Shown in pieces: positions 8,119 through 15,758 of a stretch of 64,000 bases of DNA. The notes under the pieces were generated by a model. The model did not search any database. It saw only the letters and a list, made by a program, of their open reading frames with translations, and was not told the DNA's origin. Position 1 is the stretch's first letter. Each line of letters begins with the position of its first letter. The position numbers were made by a program, and so were the translations under genes. The stretch spans positions 15,040-79,039 of the forward strand of contig CAZPMK010000005.1 in the NCBI GenBank assembly GCA_964587915.1, written 5' to 3'. The stretch comes from CAG-177 sp964587915 (GTDB lineage: Bacteria > Bacillota > Clostridia > Oscillospirales > Acutalibacteraceae).

Positions 8119-10107
8119 ATGGCAAAAAAGCCCCAATACAACAATGACAGCATAGTTGCCTTGAAGGACGAGCAGAGAGTTCGCCAGAAGCCCGCCGTTA
8201 TTTTCGGTTCCGACGGTATTGACGGCTGTGAGCACGCCGTTTTTGAGATTGTGTCAAACTCCGTCGATGAAGCGAGAGAGGGCTACGGCGATAAAGTAAT
8301 AGTAACAAGATTTGCGGATAATTCCGTCGAAGTTCAAGACTTCGGCAGAGGCTTGCCCGTTGACTATAACAATACCGAAAAGCGTTACAATTGGGAGCTT
8401 GTTTTTTGCGAGCTTTACGCAAGCGGAAAGTACGATAACGCCTCGGGCGGAAGCTACGAATTCTCTTTGGGTACGAACGGCCTCGGTCTGTGTGCAACGC
8501 AGTACGCTTCCGAATATATGGAAGCGGAAATCCATACGGGCGGATTTAAGTATACCCTTAACTTCAAAAAGGGCAGACCCGACGGAGAAATGCAAAAAGA
8601 GCCGTATTCAAAGCGTGATACGGGAACGCGTATTAAATGGCGTCCCGACATCGAGGTGTTTACGGATATAGATATTCCGCTTGAATATTTCCAAGATATG
8701 TTAAAGCACCAATCCGTTGTTAATGCGGGAGTTCGCTTTATTCTGAAAAATCAAGTGGGAAAGAGCTTCGAGACCTTTGAATACTATTATGAAAAAGGTA
8801 TTGAGGATTATATTGCCGAGCGTGTAGGCGAGGACGCTTTAACCGGCATTCAAAGCTGGAAGAATGAGTCCGAATGCCGCGACCGTGACGATCTCGGCCC
8901 CTACCGACTTGTCACAAACGTGGTTGTTGCTTTTTCAAACAAGGTTCAATTCAAGGAGTTTTATCATAATTCAAGTTACCTTGCAAACGGCGGTTCTCCC
9001 GACAAAGCAACAAAAACGGCGTTTTTGTCACAGATAGATGCTTACTTAAAGCAGAACAACAAATATCAAAAGAGCGATGCAAAAATCAATTTTCAGGATA
9101 TTGAAGACTGCCTTGCGATAGTCATTTCGTCTTTTTCAACTCAGACTTCATATGAAAATCAGACCAAAAAGGCGATAAACAACAAGGGAATACAGGATTC
9201 CATGACCGCATTTTTGAAGCATCAGCTTGAGATCTACTTCATTGAAAATCCGCTTGAAGCCGAGAAAATAGGTAATCAGGTTTTGATAAATATGCGTTCA
9301 AGAGTCAAGGCGGAAAAAACAAGACTCGGCATTAAGGAATCACTCATACAGAACGTCAGCAACCTTACGAACAGAATACAGAAATTCGTTGACTGCCGCA
9401 GTAAGGATGTCAGCGTCCGTGAGCTGTTTATAGTTGAGGGTGATTCGGCTCTCGGCGCTTGTAAACAATCAAGAAATTCCGAATTTCAGGCGATAATGCC
9501 CGTCAGAGGTAAAATTCTTAACTGTCTCAAATGCGAATACGACCGTATTTTCAAGAGCGATATAATTACCGACCTCATAAAGGTAATCGGTTGCGGTGTC
9601 GAGGTTAAATCAAAGCCGAAGTCGGGCAAGGACCTTGTTTCATTCAATCTTGATATGCTCCGCTGGAACAAAATTATCATATGCACCGATGCCGACGTTG
9701 ACGGTTTCCACATAAGAACAATGATTCTTGCCATGATTTATCGCTTGATGCCCACTCTCATTCATGAGGGCAAGGTGTTTATTGCCGAATCGCCGCTTTA
9801 TGAAATTAACTGCGGTGACGAAACATGGTTTGCATATACCGAAAAGGAAAAGTCCGATGTCCTTTCACGACTTGAGGGCAAAAAATATTCGATACAGCGT
9901 TCAAAGGGACTCGGCGAAAACGACCCCGATATGATGTCGCTTACCACGATGAATCCCACCACAAGACGGCTTATCAAAATCGAGCCGTCCATGGCAGAGG
10001 AAATGGCACGCAAGTTTGATTTGCTTCTCGGTGATGACCTTGCCGGAAGAAAAGACTATATTGCACAAAACGGTCATCTTTATATTGATTTAACCGATGT
10101 TTCATAA
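8119..10107 (+). CDS. Divergent type IIA topoisomerase subunit B (GyrB/ParE-like)
   Basis: ATPase/TOPRIM subunit of a type IIA topoisomerase that passes one DNA duplex through another. The 662-residue protein has a GHKL ATPase domain (EIVSNSVDEA near residue 45, QDFGRGLPV near 75, LGTNGLGLCATQYAS near 120). The TOPRIM domain shows VEGDSALGACKQSRNSEFQ and IICTDADVDGFHIRT. All catalytic acidic residues of TOPRIM are present. The ATPase motif has Ser where GyrB/ParE normally has Asp (EIVDNS), and the TOPRIM loop differs from the usual EGDSAGG. It is therefore a paralogue rather than canonical GyrB. Subunit A follows after 20 bases. Confidence 0.9.
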   Translation: MAKKPQYNNDSIVALKDEQRVRQKPAVIFGSDGIDGCEHAVFEIVSNSVDEAREGYGDKVIVTRFADNSVEVQDFGRGLPVDYNNTEKRYNWELVFCELYASGKYDNASGGSYEFSLGTNGLGLCATQYASEYMEAEIHTGGFKYTLNFKKGRPDGEMQKEPYSKRDTGTRIKWRPDIEVFTDIDIPLEYFQDMLKHQSVVNAGVRFILKNQVGKSFETFEYYYEKGIEDYIAERVGEDALTGIQSWKNESECRDRDDLGPYRLVTNVVVAFSNKVQFKEFYHNSSYLANGGSPDKATKTAFLSQIDAYLKQNNKYQKSDAKINFQDIEDCLAIVISSFSTQTSYENQTKKAINNKGIQDSMTAFLKHQLEIYFIENPLEAEKIGNQVLINMRSRVKAEKTRLGIKESLIQNVSNLTNRIQKFVDCRSKDVSVRELFIVEGDSALGACKQSRNSEFQAIMPVRGKILNCLKCEYDRIFKSDIITDLIKVIGCGVEVKSKPKSGKDLVSFNLDMLRWNKIIICTDADVDGFHIRTMILAMIYRLMPTLIHEGKVFIAESPLYEINCGDETWFAYTEKEKSDVLSRLEGKKYSIQRSKGLGENDPDMMSLTTMNPTTRRLIKIEPSMAEEMARKFDLLLGDDLAGRKDYIAQNGHLYIDLTDVS

Positions 10108-10127
10108 TTAACGGACGGAGAAGTGTT

Positions 10128-12371
10128 ATGGCTAAAAAATCAAAAAAAGATATAGATTCATCAATGCGTCAGCTTGACGATAAGACACATATTTTCGGTG
10201 CGGGCGAGGTCGTTGAGCAAAATATAGTCGATACGATCGAAAACAATTTTATGCCCTATGCAATGAGTGTCATTATGTCTCGTGCAATACCGGAAATTGA
10301 CGGCTTCAAACCCTCTCACCGAAAAATACTTTACATGATGTATAAAATGGGCTTGCTGACCGGTGCAAGAGCAAAATCTGCAAAAATCGTCGGACAGGTA
10401 ATGCAGCTCAATCCCCACGGCGATGCGGCAATTTATGATGCCATGGTTCGTCTTTCAAAGGGCTATGAGGCGTTGCTTCATCCGTATGTTGACTCAAAAG
10501 GAAACTTCGGTAAGGCGTTTTCGAGGGATATGATGTGGGCGGCATCGAGATACACCGAAGCAAAGCTCGAAAAAATCTGTGCCGAGCTGTTTGCGGATAT
10601 CGACAAGGATACCGTGGATATGGTTGATAACTTCGATAATTCCATGAAAGAACCGTCGCTTCTTCCCGTAACGTTCCCGAGTGTTTTGGTGAACGCCAAT
10701 ACGGGTATAGCTGTCGGAATGGCAAGCTCGATTTGCTCTTTCAATTTGAAAGAAATCTGTGAAACAACAATTGAGCTGTTGAGAAATCCCAAATGCGATA
10801 TTTCCGAAACTCTCAAAGCACCCGATTTTTCGGGAGGCGGCTTGCTCATATACGACAAAGCATCTATGGACGAGATTTACAATACGGGCAGAGGCAGTTT
10901 TAAGGTAAGGGCACGGTATTCATACGATAAATCGAACAGCTGTATTGAAATCACCGAAATACCGCCTACCACAACAAGTGAAGCAATAATTGACAAGGTT
11001 ATAGAAAAGGTCAAGGCGGGCTCTTTGCGTGAAATAAGCGATATCCGAGACGAAACGGATTTGAACGGTCTGAAAATTACAATCGACATCAAGAGGGGAA
11101 CGGATCCCGACAAATTGATGAAAAAGCTCTATTCCGCAACCCCCTTGCAGGATTCGTTCTCATGCAATTTCAATGTGCTGATAAACGGAAGCCCGAGAGT
11201 TCTCGGAGTGCGTGAGCTTCTGGGAGAATGGATTGAATTCAGAAGCGGCTGTGTTCGCCGCAGAACCGCTTTTGATTTGAAGCGTGCTTCCGATAAATTG
11301 CATTTGCTCCGAGGACTTGAAAAAATACTTCTCGATATCGACAAGGCGATTGCGATAATTCGAAATACCGAGGAGGAGAGCGAAGTTGTTCCCAACCTGA
11401 TGATAGGCTTCAAGATTGACAAAACTCAAGCCGAATATGTAGCCGAAATCAAGCTGAGACACCTCAACAAAGAGTATATTTTGAAGCGGCTTCAGGATAT
11501 CGACAGGCTTGAAGCGGCAATCAAAGACCTCAATGATATTCTTGAAAATCCCAAGAGAATCAAGCAGATAATCATATATGAGCTTAAAGAGGTCATAAAG
11601 AAATATTCTCAGCCGAGAAAAACCGAGATAGTATATTTGCAGGACGAAGCAGACGAGCCGGAGGAAACGGATATTCCCGATTATCCCGTTACGATCTTCT
11701 TTACAAGCGGCGGATATTTCAAAAAAATCACTCCGCAATCCTTGCGTATGAGTAATGTACAAAAGCTGAAGGACGGAGATTCCGTTTCTCAAACCGTTGA
11801 AACGACCAATTCTGCAGAATTGCTTTTCTTTACCAATAAGTGTCAGGTGTACAAGAGTCGTGCCTGCGATTTTGAAGATACAAAAGCAAGCGTGCTCGGC
11901 GATTTTGTTGCCGCAAAGCTGGAAATGGAGGAAGGCGAGCTGCCTCTTTACATGGCGGTAACGTCGGATTATTCGGGCTATATGATGTTCTTCTTTGAAA
12001 ACGGAAAGGCGGCAAAGGTCAGCCTTGAATCCTACCAAACCGTCACAAAGAGGAAGAAGCTCATCAAAGCATATTCCGACAAATCTCCGGCGGCGGTCAT
12101 CTTGCAGCTTCCGACCGATGAGGAGCTCGTTGTAATTTCGAGTGCGGGCAGACATTTGCTGCTGAATACTGCGGTTATATCTCCGAAAACCACAAAAGAC
12201 ACAATCGGCGTAGGCGTAATGACACTTAAAAAGGGTCAGAGACTTATGACGGTGCGTAAATATAAAGACGGTGAGTTTGCAAAAGCCTACCGTTACCGTT
12301 CCAAAAATCTTCCCGCCGCAGGTGCTCTTTTGAGCAGTGAGGACGAAGCCGAACAGATGACCTTTGAATAA
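10128..12371 (+). CDS. Divergent type IIA topoisomerase subunit A (ParC/GyrA-like)
   Basis: DNA breakage-reunion subunit. The 747-residue protein has the winged-helix domain with catalytic Tyr142 in AASRYTEAKL. The quinolone-determining segment reads NPHGDAAIYDA, with Ala100 where sensitive enzymes have Ser and Asp104 at the usual acidic position. A coiled-coil and KLRHLNKEYI segment follow, and the C-terminal ~250 residues form a degenerate beta-pinwheel. I find no GyrA-box (QRRGGRG), so wrapping-type gyrase activity is unlikely and a decatenase/relaxase role is the better guess. It is translated from the same transcript as the B subunit. Confidence 0.9.
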   Translation: MAKKSKKDIDSSMRQLDDKTHIFGAGEVVEQNIVDTIENNFMPYAMSVIMSRAIPEIDGFKPSHRKILYMMYKMGLLTGARAKSAKIVGQVMQLNPHGDAAIYDAMVRLSKGYEALLHPYVDSKGNFGKAFSRDMMWAASRYTEAKLEKICAELFADIDKDTVDMVDNFDNSMKEPSLLPVTFPSVLVNANTGIAVGMASSICSFNLKEICETTIELLRNPKCDISETLKAPDFSGGGLLIYDKASMDEIYNTGRGSFKVRARYSYDKSNSCIEITEIPPTTTSEAIIDKVIEKVKAGSLREISDIRDETDLNGLKITIDIKRGTDPDKLMKKLYSATPLQDSFSCNFNVLINGSPRVLGVRELLGEWIEFRSGCVRRRTAFDLKRASDKLHLLRGLEKILLDIDKAIAIIRNTEEESEVVPNLMIGFKIDKTQAEYVAEIKLRHLNKEYILKRLQDIDRLEAAIKDLNDILENPKRIKQIIIYELKEVIKKYSQPRKTEIVYLQDEADEPEETDIPDYPVTIFFTSGGYFKKITPQSLRMSNVQKLKDGDSVSQTVETTNSAELLFFTNKCQVYKSRACDFEDTKASVLGDFVAAKLEMEEGELPLYMAVTSDYSGYMMFFFENGKAAKVSLESYQTVTKRKKLIKAYSDKSPAAVILQLPTDEELVVISSAGRHLLLNTAVISPKTTKDTIGVGVMTLKKGQRLMTVRKYKDGEFAKAYRYRSKNLPAAGALLSSEDEAEQMTFE

Positions 12372-12377
12372 AATCAA

Positions 12378-12415
12378 AAGCCGCTTATCGCACAAACAGC
12401 TGCGGTAAACGGCTT
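12378..12415 (+). terminator. Hairpin after topoisomerase subunit A
   Basis: A 15-base stem (12378-12392 with 12401-12415) with one mismatch and one G-U pair closes an 8-base loop, 7 bases after the stop codon. There is no T run, so termination may be weak or factor-dependent. Confidence 0.5.
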
Positions 12416-12531
12416 ACGGCGGAGAAGTGTCGGCAAACGCGTTTTTCATCGACTTTCCCTGCAAAACTATTATTACCGGCGTTTTTTCGGTGATACAATG
12501 AATATTTTGGCAGGATAATTTAAAAAACATC

Positions 12532-12560
12532 TTGCATTTGCAAGAGATATGTGTTAAAAT
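12532..12560 (+). promoter_or_regulatory. Sigma-A promoter of secG with extended -10
   Basis: TTGCAT at 12532-12537 and TAAAAT at 12555-12560 are 17 bases apart. A TG dinucleotide one base upstream of the -10 makes it an extended -10 promoter. Confidence 0.75.
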
Positions 12561-12594
12561 CCACAAGTACAATATTTTTTGGAGGTTTACAACC

Positions 12595-12846
12595 ATGGCT
12601 TGGTATGAAATCGTATTAGGTATAGTTCTTATCATCACCTCGCTTGCTCTTGTTGCCATCGTTCTCTTTCAGGAGGGTCGCTCGGCAGGTCTTTCGGGAG
12701 CTATTGCAGGCGGCGCTGAGACTTTCCTCGGCAAGAATAAGAGCAGAACAGTTGAGCAGAAGCTCGTAAGAATAACCAAGGTTCTTGCAACCGTTTTCTT
12801 TATTCTTTCGCTCGTTGCAACGCTTGTAGTTCTTTTTGTTCGCTGA
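12595..12846 (+). CDS. secG: Preprotein translocase subunit SecG
   Basis: Small accessory subunit of the SecYEG translocon in the cytoplasmic membrane. The 83-residue protein has two membrane spans (about residues 4-24 and 58-81). Between them is the family loop with VLFQEGRSAGLSGAIAGGAETFLGK (shortened: QEGRSAGLSGAIAGGAET). ATG 12595 follows GGAGG at 12581-12585; reading further upstream would add a meaningless N-terminus. It is monocistronic, with its own promoter and a strong terminator at 12865-12897. Confidence 0.95.
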   Translation: MAWYEIVLGIVLIITSLALVAIVLFQEGRSAGLSGAIAGGAETFLGKNKSRTVEQKLVRITKVLATVFFILSLVATLVVLFVR

Positions 12847-12864
12847 GCATTTTTTGCAATAAAC

Positions 12865-12897
12865 GACTGTCTCGCTTAATCGCGGGACGGTCTTTTT
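12865..12897 (+). terminator. Terminator of secG
   Basis: An 11-bp stem (12865-12875 with 12882-12892, two G-U pairs) closes a 6-base loop and is followed by TTTTT. It sits only 6 bases from the stop codon of the convergent sigK. Confidence 0.85.
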
Positions 12898-12902
12898 GTG
12901 TT

Positions 12903-13586
12903 TTAATCGAATCGCTCACGCAGATATTCGAGAACCTTTTTCTCTATTCTGCTGACATACGACCTTGAAATTCCGAGTTTTTCCGCAATTTGTCGCTGAG
13001 TAAGAGGCTGAGTCCCGTAAAGACCGTAACGCATTATTATGATTTCCTTTTCGCGGCTGTCTTTGATATCTTCGACAAATTCATACAGCTTTTTCACTTT
13101 GATTTTTGTGTCAATGTCATCCGCTATGGTGTCCTCAACGCTGACGATATCCATAAGAGTCAACGGATTTCCGTCGCTGTCGGTGTCTATCGGCTCGTTA
13201 ATCGACACATCATGTGCAAATTTCTTTTTATTTCTCATGTTCATCAGAATTTCGTTTTCTATGCACCTTGAAGCGTACGTGGCGAGCTTGATATTCTTTG
13301 AATCGTCAAAGGTATTCACCGCTTTTATAAGTCCGATTGTTCCTATTGAAATCAAGTCGTCCTGCTCATCTGCCGACGAATAATACTTTTTGACTATGTG
13401 TGCGACCAAACGCAGATTATGCTCTACAAGAATATCTCTTGCCTGAGAGCTTCCGTTTTTCAGCAATTCAAGCTGTCTTTTTTCTTCCTTTGCACCGAGA
13501 GCCGGAGGGAATGAACCGGTGTTGCGTATGTGCAGTGCAAAAAATAAGAATCCTTTTGAAATTATATTTGCAAGAAAAGCAAGCAT
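12903..13586 (-). CDS. sigK: Sporulation sigma factor SigK
   Basis: Late mother-cell sigma factor of sporulation. The 227-residue protein keeps the hydrophobic pro-sequence (residues 1-20, ending FALHIRNTG). It then has region 2 (NLRLVAHIVKKYYSSADEQDDLISIGT, shortened: NLRLVAHIVKKYY) with LATYASRCIENEILM, and region 4 with QRQIAEKLGISRSYVSRIEK. The segment HNLRLVAHIVKK and the RSYVSRIEK helix match SigK better than SigE. The start ATG 13586 is chosen over 13601 because GAGGAGGAT lies between them. The gene is continuous, with no skin-type element splitting it. Confidence 0.9.
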   Translation of the reverse strand: MLAFLANIISKGFLFFALHIRNTGSFPPALGAKEEKRQLELLKNGSSQARDILVEHNLRLVAHIVKKYYSSADEQDDLISIGTIGLIKAVNTFDDSKNIKLATYASRCIENEILMNMRNKKKFAHDVSINEPIDTDSDGNPLTLMDIVSVEDTIADDIDTKIKVKKLYEFVEDIKDSREKEIIIMRYGLYGTQPLTQRQIAEKLGISRSYVSRIEKKVLEYLRERFD

Positions 13587-13762
13587 TTTGATCCTCCTCA
13601 ATCGAATATATGCGGCAAAGTTGCTACGAATGCGGATGGATTTTTAATCAAAATGAAATTGCTTTTTTTGAGAAAATTCTGCCAAAAATTCTTCATAAAT
13701 ATTTATTATTATAAAAATATACATTTAACTTGCACAATACATCAAATTAGTTGTTTTGTGCA

Positions 13763-13790
13763 TTTACTTTTAAAATATTATTGATATACT
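13763..13790 (+). promoter_or_regulatory. Probable promoter of the XRE regulator / polysaccharide operon
   Basis: TTTACT at 13763-13768 and TATACT at 13785-13790 are 16 bases apart, 46 bases before the XRE start codon. The 250-base spacer to sigK is very AT-rich, which weakens motif calls. I saw no clear sigma-E promoter for sigK on the other strand. Confidence 0.45.
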
Positions 13791-13836
13791 ATTATTCTGT
13801 AGAAATAAACGCAATTATAATCGGGGTGTGTAATTC

Positions 13837-14169
13837 ATGGTAAACAACGGTATCGGCAATATTATACGCACTCGCAGAAAAGAGCTTGGTCTTACTCAGG
13901 CTCAGCTTGCCGAAAAAATCAATTCCAATGTGTACTATGTCAGCAAAATAGAGACGGGAGCTCGCAAACCCGGCAGTAAATTCCTTGTAGCTCTGTCAAA
14001 TGCTCTTGAAATTCCTGCCGACACTCTTCTCGGTGTCGAATCCAACATAATTCTTCACGAGCAGGTTTCGGGTCTTGAAGAAAAACTGCTGACTCTTTCC
14101 GAAAAAGACAGATTGCTTGTTTTGGAAATTACGCAACAGCTTATAGAACGACTTTCGACTGACGGCTGA
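13837..14169 (+). CDS. XRE/SinR-like helix-turn-helix regulator
   Basis: DNA-binding regulator of 110 residues. The HTH is at about residues 10-62 (RTRRKELGLTQAQLAEKINS ... VSKIETGARKPG), followed by a short amphipathic helix rich in Glu/Lys/Leu at 75-108 that could mediate dimerisation as in SinR. It is separated from the phosphatase gene by only 20 bases with no terminator, so it is probably the first gene of the polysaccharide operon. Regulation of that operon, possibly including its own promoter, is inference from position and from the SinR-eps precedent in Bacillus. Confidence 0.85.
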   Translation: MVNNGIGNIIRTRRKELGLTQAQLAEKINSNVYYVSKIETGARKPGSKFLVALSNALEIPADTLLGVESNIILHEQVSGLEEKLLTLSEKDRLLVLEITQQLIERLSTDG

Positions 14170-14189
14170 TTTTATTCTTGAGGTGAACA

Positions 14190-14921
14190 ATGGTCGATAT
14201 ACATTGCCATGTTTTATTCGGTGTTGACGACGGCTCTGCCGACTTAAACGAAAGCATCGAAATGATGAGGATTGCACAGGAGGGCGGAACCGATTCCGTT
14301 TTCGCAACGCCGCATTGTAACATTCCCGGTGCGGTGCGTAATTATTGGAGTGAGGATCTTTCAAGCAGATTGAAACGCTTGAACGCCGCACTTTTGCAAG
14401 AGGGGATAGGCGTCAAGGTGTATTCGGGGCAAGAAATATTTGCGACTCCCGAGACGCCGAAACTGCTTGATAACGGCAGTCTGATAACTCTCAATTCATC
14501 ACGGTATGCCTTGATTGAATTTGATTTTGAGGAATATTCCGTTGAAGCATATGCAATATTGCAGAGCGTTGTTTCTCTCGGATATGTACCGATAGTCGCT
14601 CATCCCGAAAGATACGGCTTTGTATACGAAGAGGAGGATGCGGCACGCAGACTCAAGGATATCGGTTGCTTGCTTCAAATCAACAAGGGCAGTTTGAAAG
14701 GGAGCTTTGGAACAAGGGCGAGAAAAAATGCTTACAGCTTGCTTGATACCGAGCTTGCCGATTTTATTGCAAGTGATGCACACGGACCGTATGTCAGAAC
14801 CCCGTTTCTTGCCGATGCCCGTGATGCTGTTGCCGAGATTTATTCGGAGGATTATGCCGAATTGCTTTTTAATGTAAATCCTTTGTGCGTTTTGGATAAC
14901 AGGGAAATTTACGGATTTTGA
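14190..14921 (+). CDS. PHP-type protein-tyrosine phosphatase (CpsB/YwqE family)
   Basis: Manganese-dependent phosphatase that removes phosphate from tyrosines of BY-kinases in capsule systems. The 243-residue protein has the PHP metal motif DIHCHVLFGVDDGS at residues 3-16, then FATPHCN, IVAHPERYG and ASDAHG, all expected metal ligands. SD GAGGTGA precedes the ATG. It lies upstream of two BY-kinases (15759-18792), its likely substrates. Confidence 0.92.
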   Translation: MVDIHCHVLFGVDDGSADLNESIEMMRIAQEGGTDSVFATPHCNIPGAVRNYWSEDLSSRLKRLNAALLQEGIGVKVYSGQEIFATPETPKLLDNGSLITLNSSRYALIEFDFEEYSVEAYAILQSVVSLGYVPIVAHPERYGFVYEEEDAARRLKDIGCLLQINKGSLKGSFGTRARKNAYSLLDTELADFIASDAHGPYVRTPFLADARDAVAEIYSEDYAELLFNVNPLCVLDNREIYGF

Positions 14922-14934
14922 GGAGTAAGGGAAA

Positions 14935-15756
14935 ATGATAAGATTAGTCAGAATAGCCGTTTCCGTGCTTTTCGTTGTAACGCTTGCGGCGTTCTCATAT
15001 TTTTATATCGGGCACAAATTGAGCCTTGATGAAACATTGCCCGTGATAACCGTTGAGGGCGAAGCGATTGAGGTTTCCATTTCGGCAACGGACGAAGAAT
15101 TGCTGAAAGGAGTCACCGCTTTTGACGAAAAAGACGGCGATCTTACCGATAAGGTGATAGTTGAGTCAATATCAAAATTCATTGAAAAAGGCGTTTGCAA
15201 GGTTACATATGCCGTTTGCGATGCGGATAATCACGTTGCCAACGCAACAAGAAAAATCAAATATACCGACTATACTTCTCCTACTTTTGAGCTTTACGAT
15301 GACCTTTGTTTTTCTCTTTATGAGAATGCGGGCGTTTCAAACAGGCTCATAGCAAGAGACTGCATTGAGGGCAACATAACAAGAGATATGATAGTTACGT
15401 CAAGTAATTTTGTCGCATCCACTCCCGGTATGTTCAGTGTTGAGGCTGTCGTAACCAACGGTAAGGGCGATCAGTCATACATCAAGCTCCCCCTGCTTAT
15501 TGAGGACAGAAATCCGTCCGCTCCGAAAATATCACTCAATAAATACCTTATAAGAATTAAAACGGGCGAACAGCAGGACTATTCTTCTTTTGTAAATGAA
15601 ATAACGGATTCCGAGGGCAATACAATTTCGCTGTCGGTGAGAGTTGCGTCTGAGGTTGACTTGAACAACGCGGGAACATATCTTGTTCATTATTATGCTA
15701 CGGACGAAGTGGGTAACGAAGGACACAGTGTCCTTACCGTTATAGTGGAGAATTGA
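14935..15756 (+). CDS. Membrane-anchored protein with DUF5011/Ig-like repeats
   Basis: No characterised homologue recognised. The 273-residue protein has one N-terminal membrane span (about 5-26) and is otherwise extracytoplasmic. It contains a stretch typical of DUF5011/HYR-like Ig domains (VTAFDEKDGDLTDKV near residues 59-73), followed by two related beta-rich segments (about 115-190 and 195-272, the last ending GTYLVHYYATDEVGNEG). There is no signal peptidase site, LPXTG or lipobox. Its position between the phosphatase and kinase genes suggests a structural role at the polymer assembly site, but this is inference. Confidence 0.75.
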   Translation: MIRLVRIAVSVLFVVTLAAFSYFYIGHKLSLDETLPVITVEGEAIEVSISATDEELLKGVTAFDEKDGDLTDKVIVESISKFIEKGVCKVTYAVCDADNHVANATRKIKYTDYTSPTFELYDDLCFSLYENAGVSNRLIARDCIEGNITRDMIVTSSNFVASTPGMFSVEAVVTNGKGDQSYIKLPLLIEDRNPSAPKISLNKYLIRIKTGEQQDYSSFVNEITDSEGNTISLSVRVASEVDLNNAGTYLVHYYATDEVGNEGHSVLTVIVEN

Positions 15757-15758
15757 TT

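Noticed and set aside
11160..12395. 411-codon open frame antisense to the topoisomerase subunit A gene
   Set aside because: Length arises from the codon bias of the real gene on the other strand; no recognisable domain or signal, and it runs through the hairpin after the stop.
12532..12594. N-terminal extension of secG
   Set aside because: It would place the promoter inside the gene and adds residues without family similarity; ATG 12595 has the GGAGG site.
12903..13586. sigK split by a skin-type element
   Set aside because: The coding sequence is continuous from pro-sequence to region 4; no recombinase or att repeat is visible.
13587..13620. Sigma-E -10-like CATATATT (13605-13612, minus strand) for sigK
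   Set aside because: It would put the transcript start at the ribosome binding site, and no matching -35 was found.
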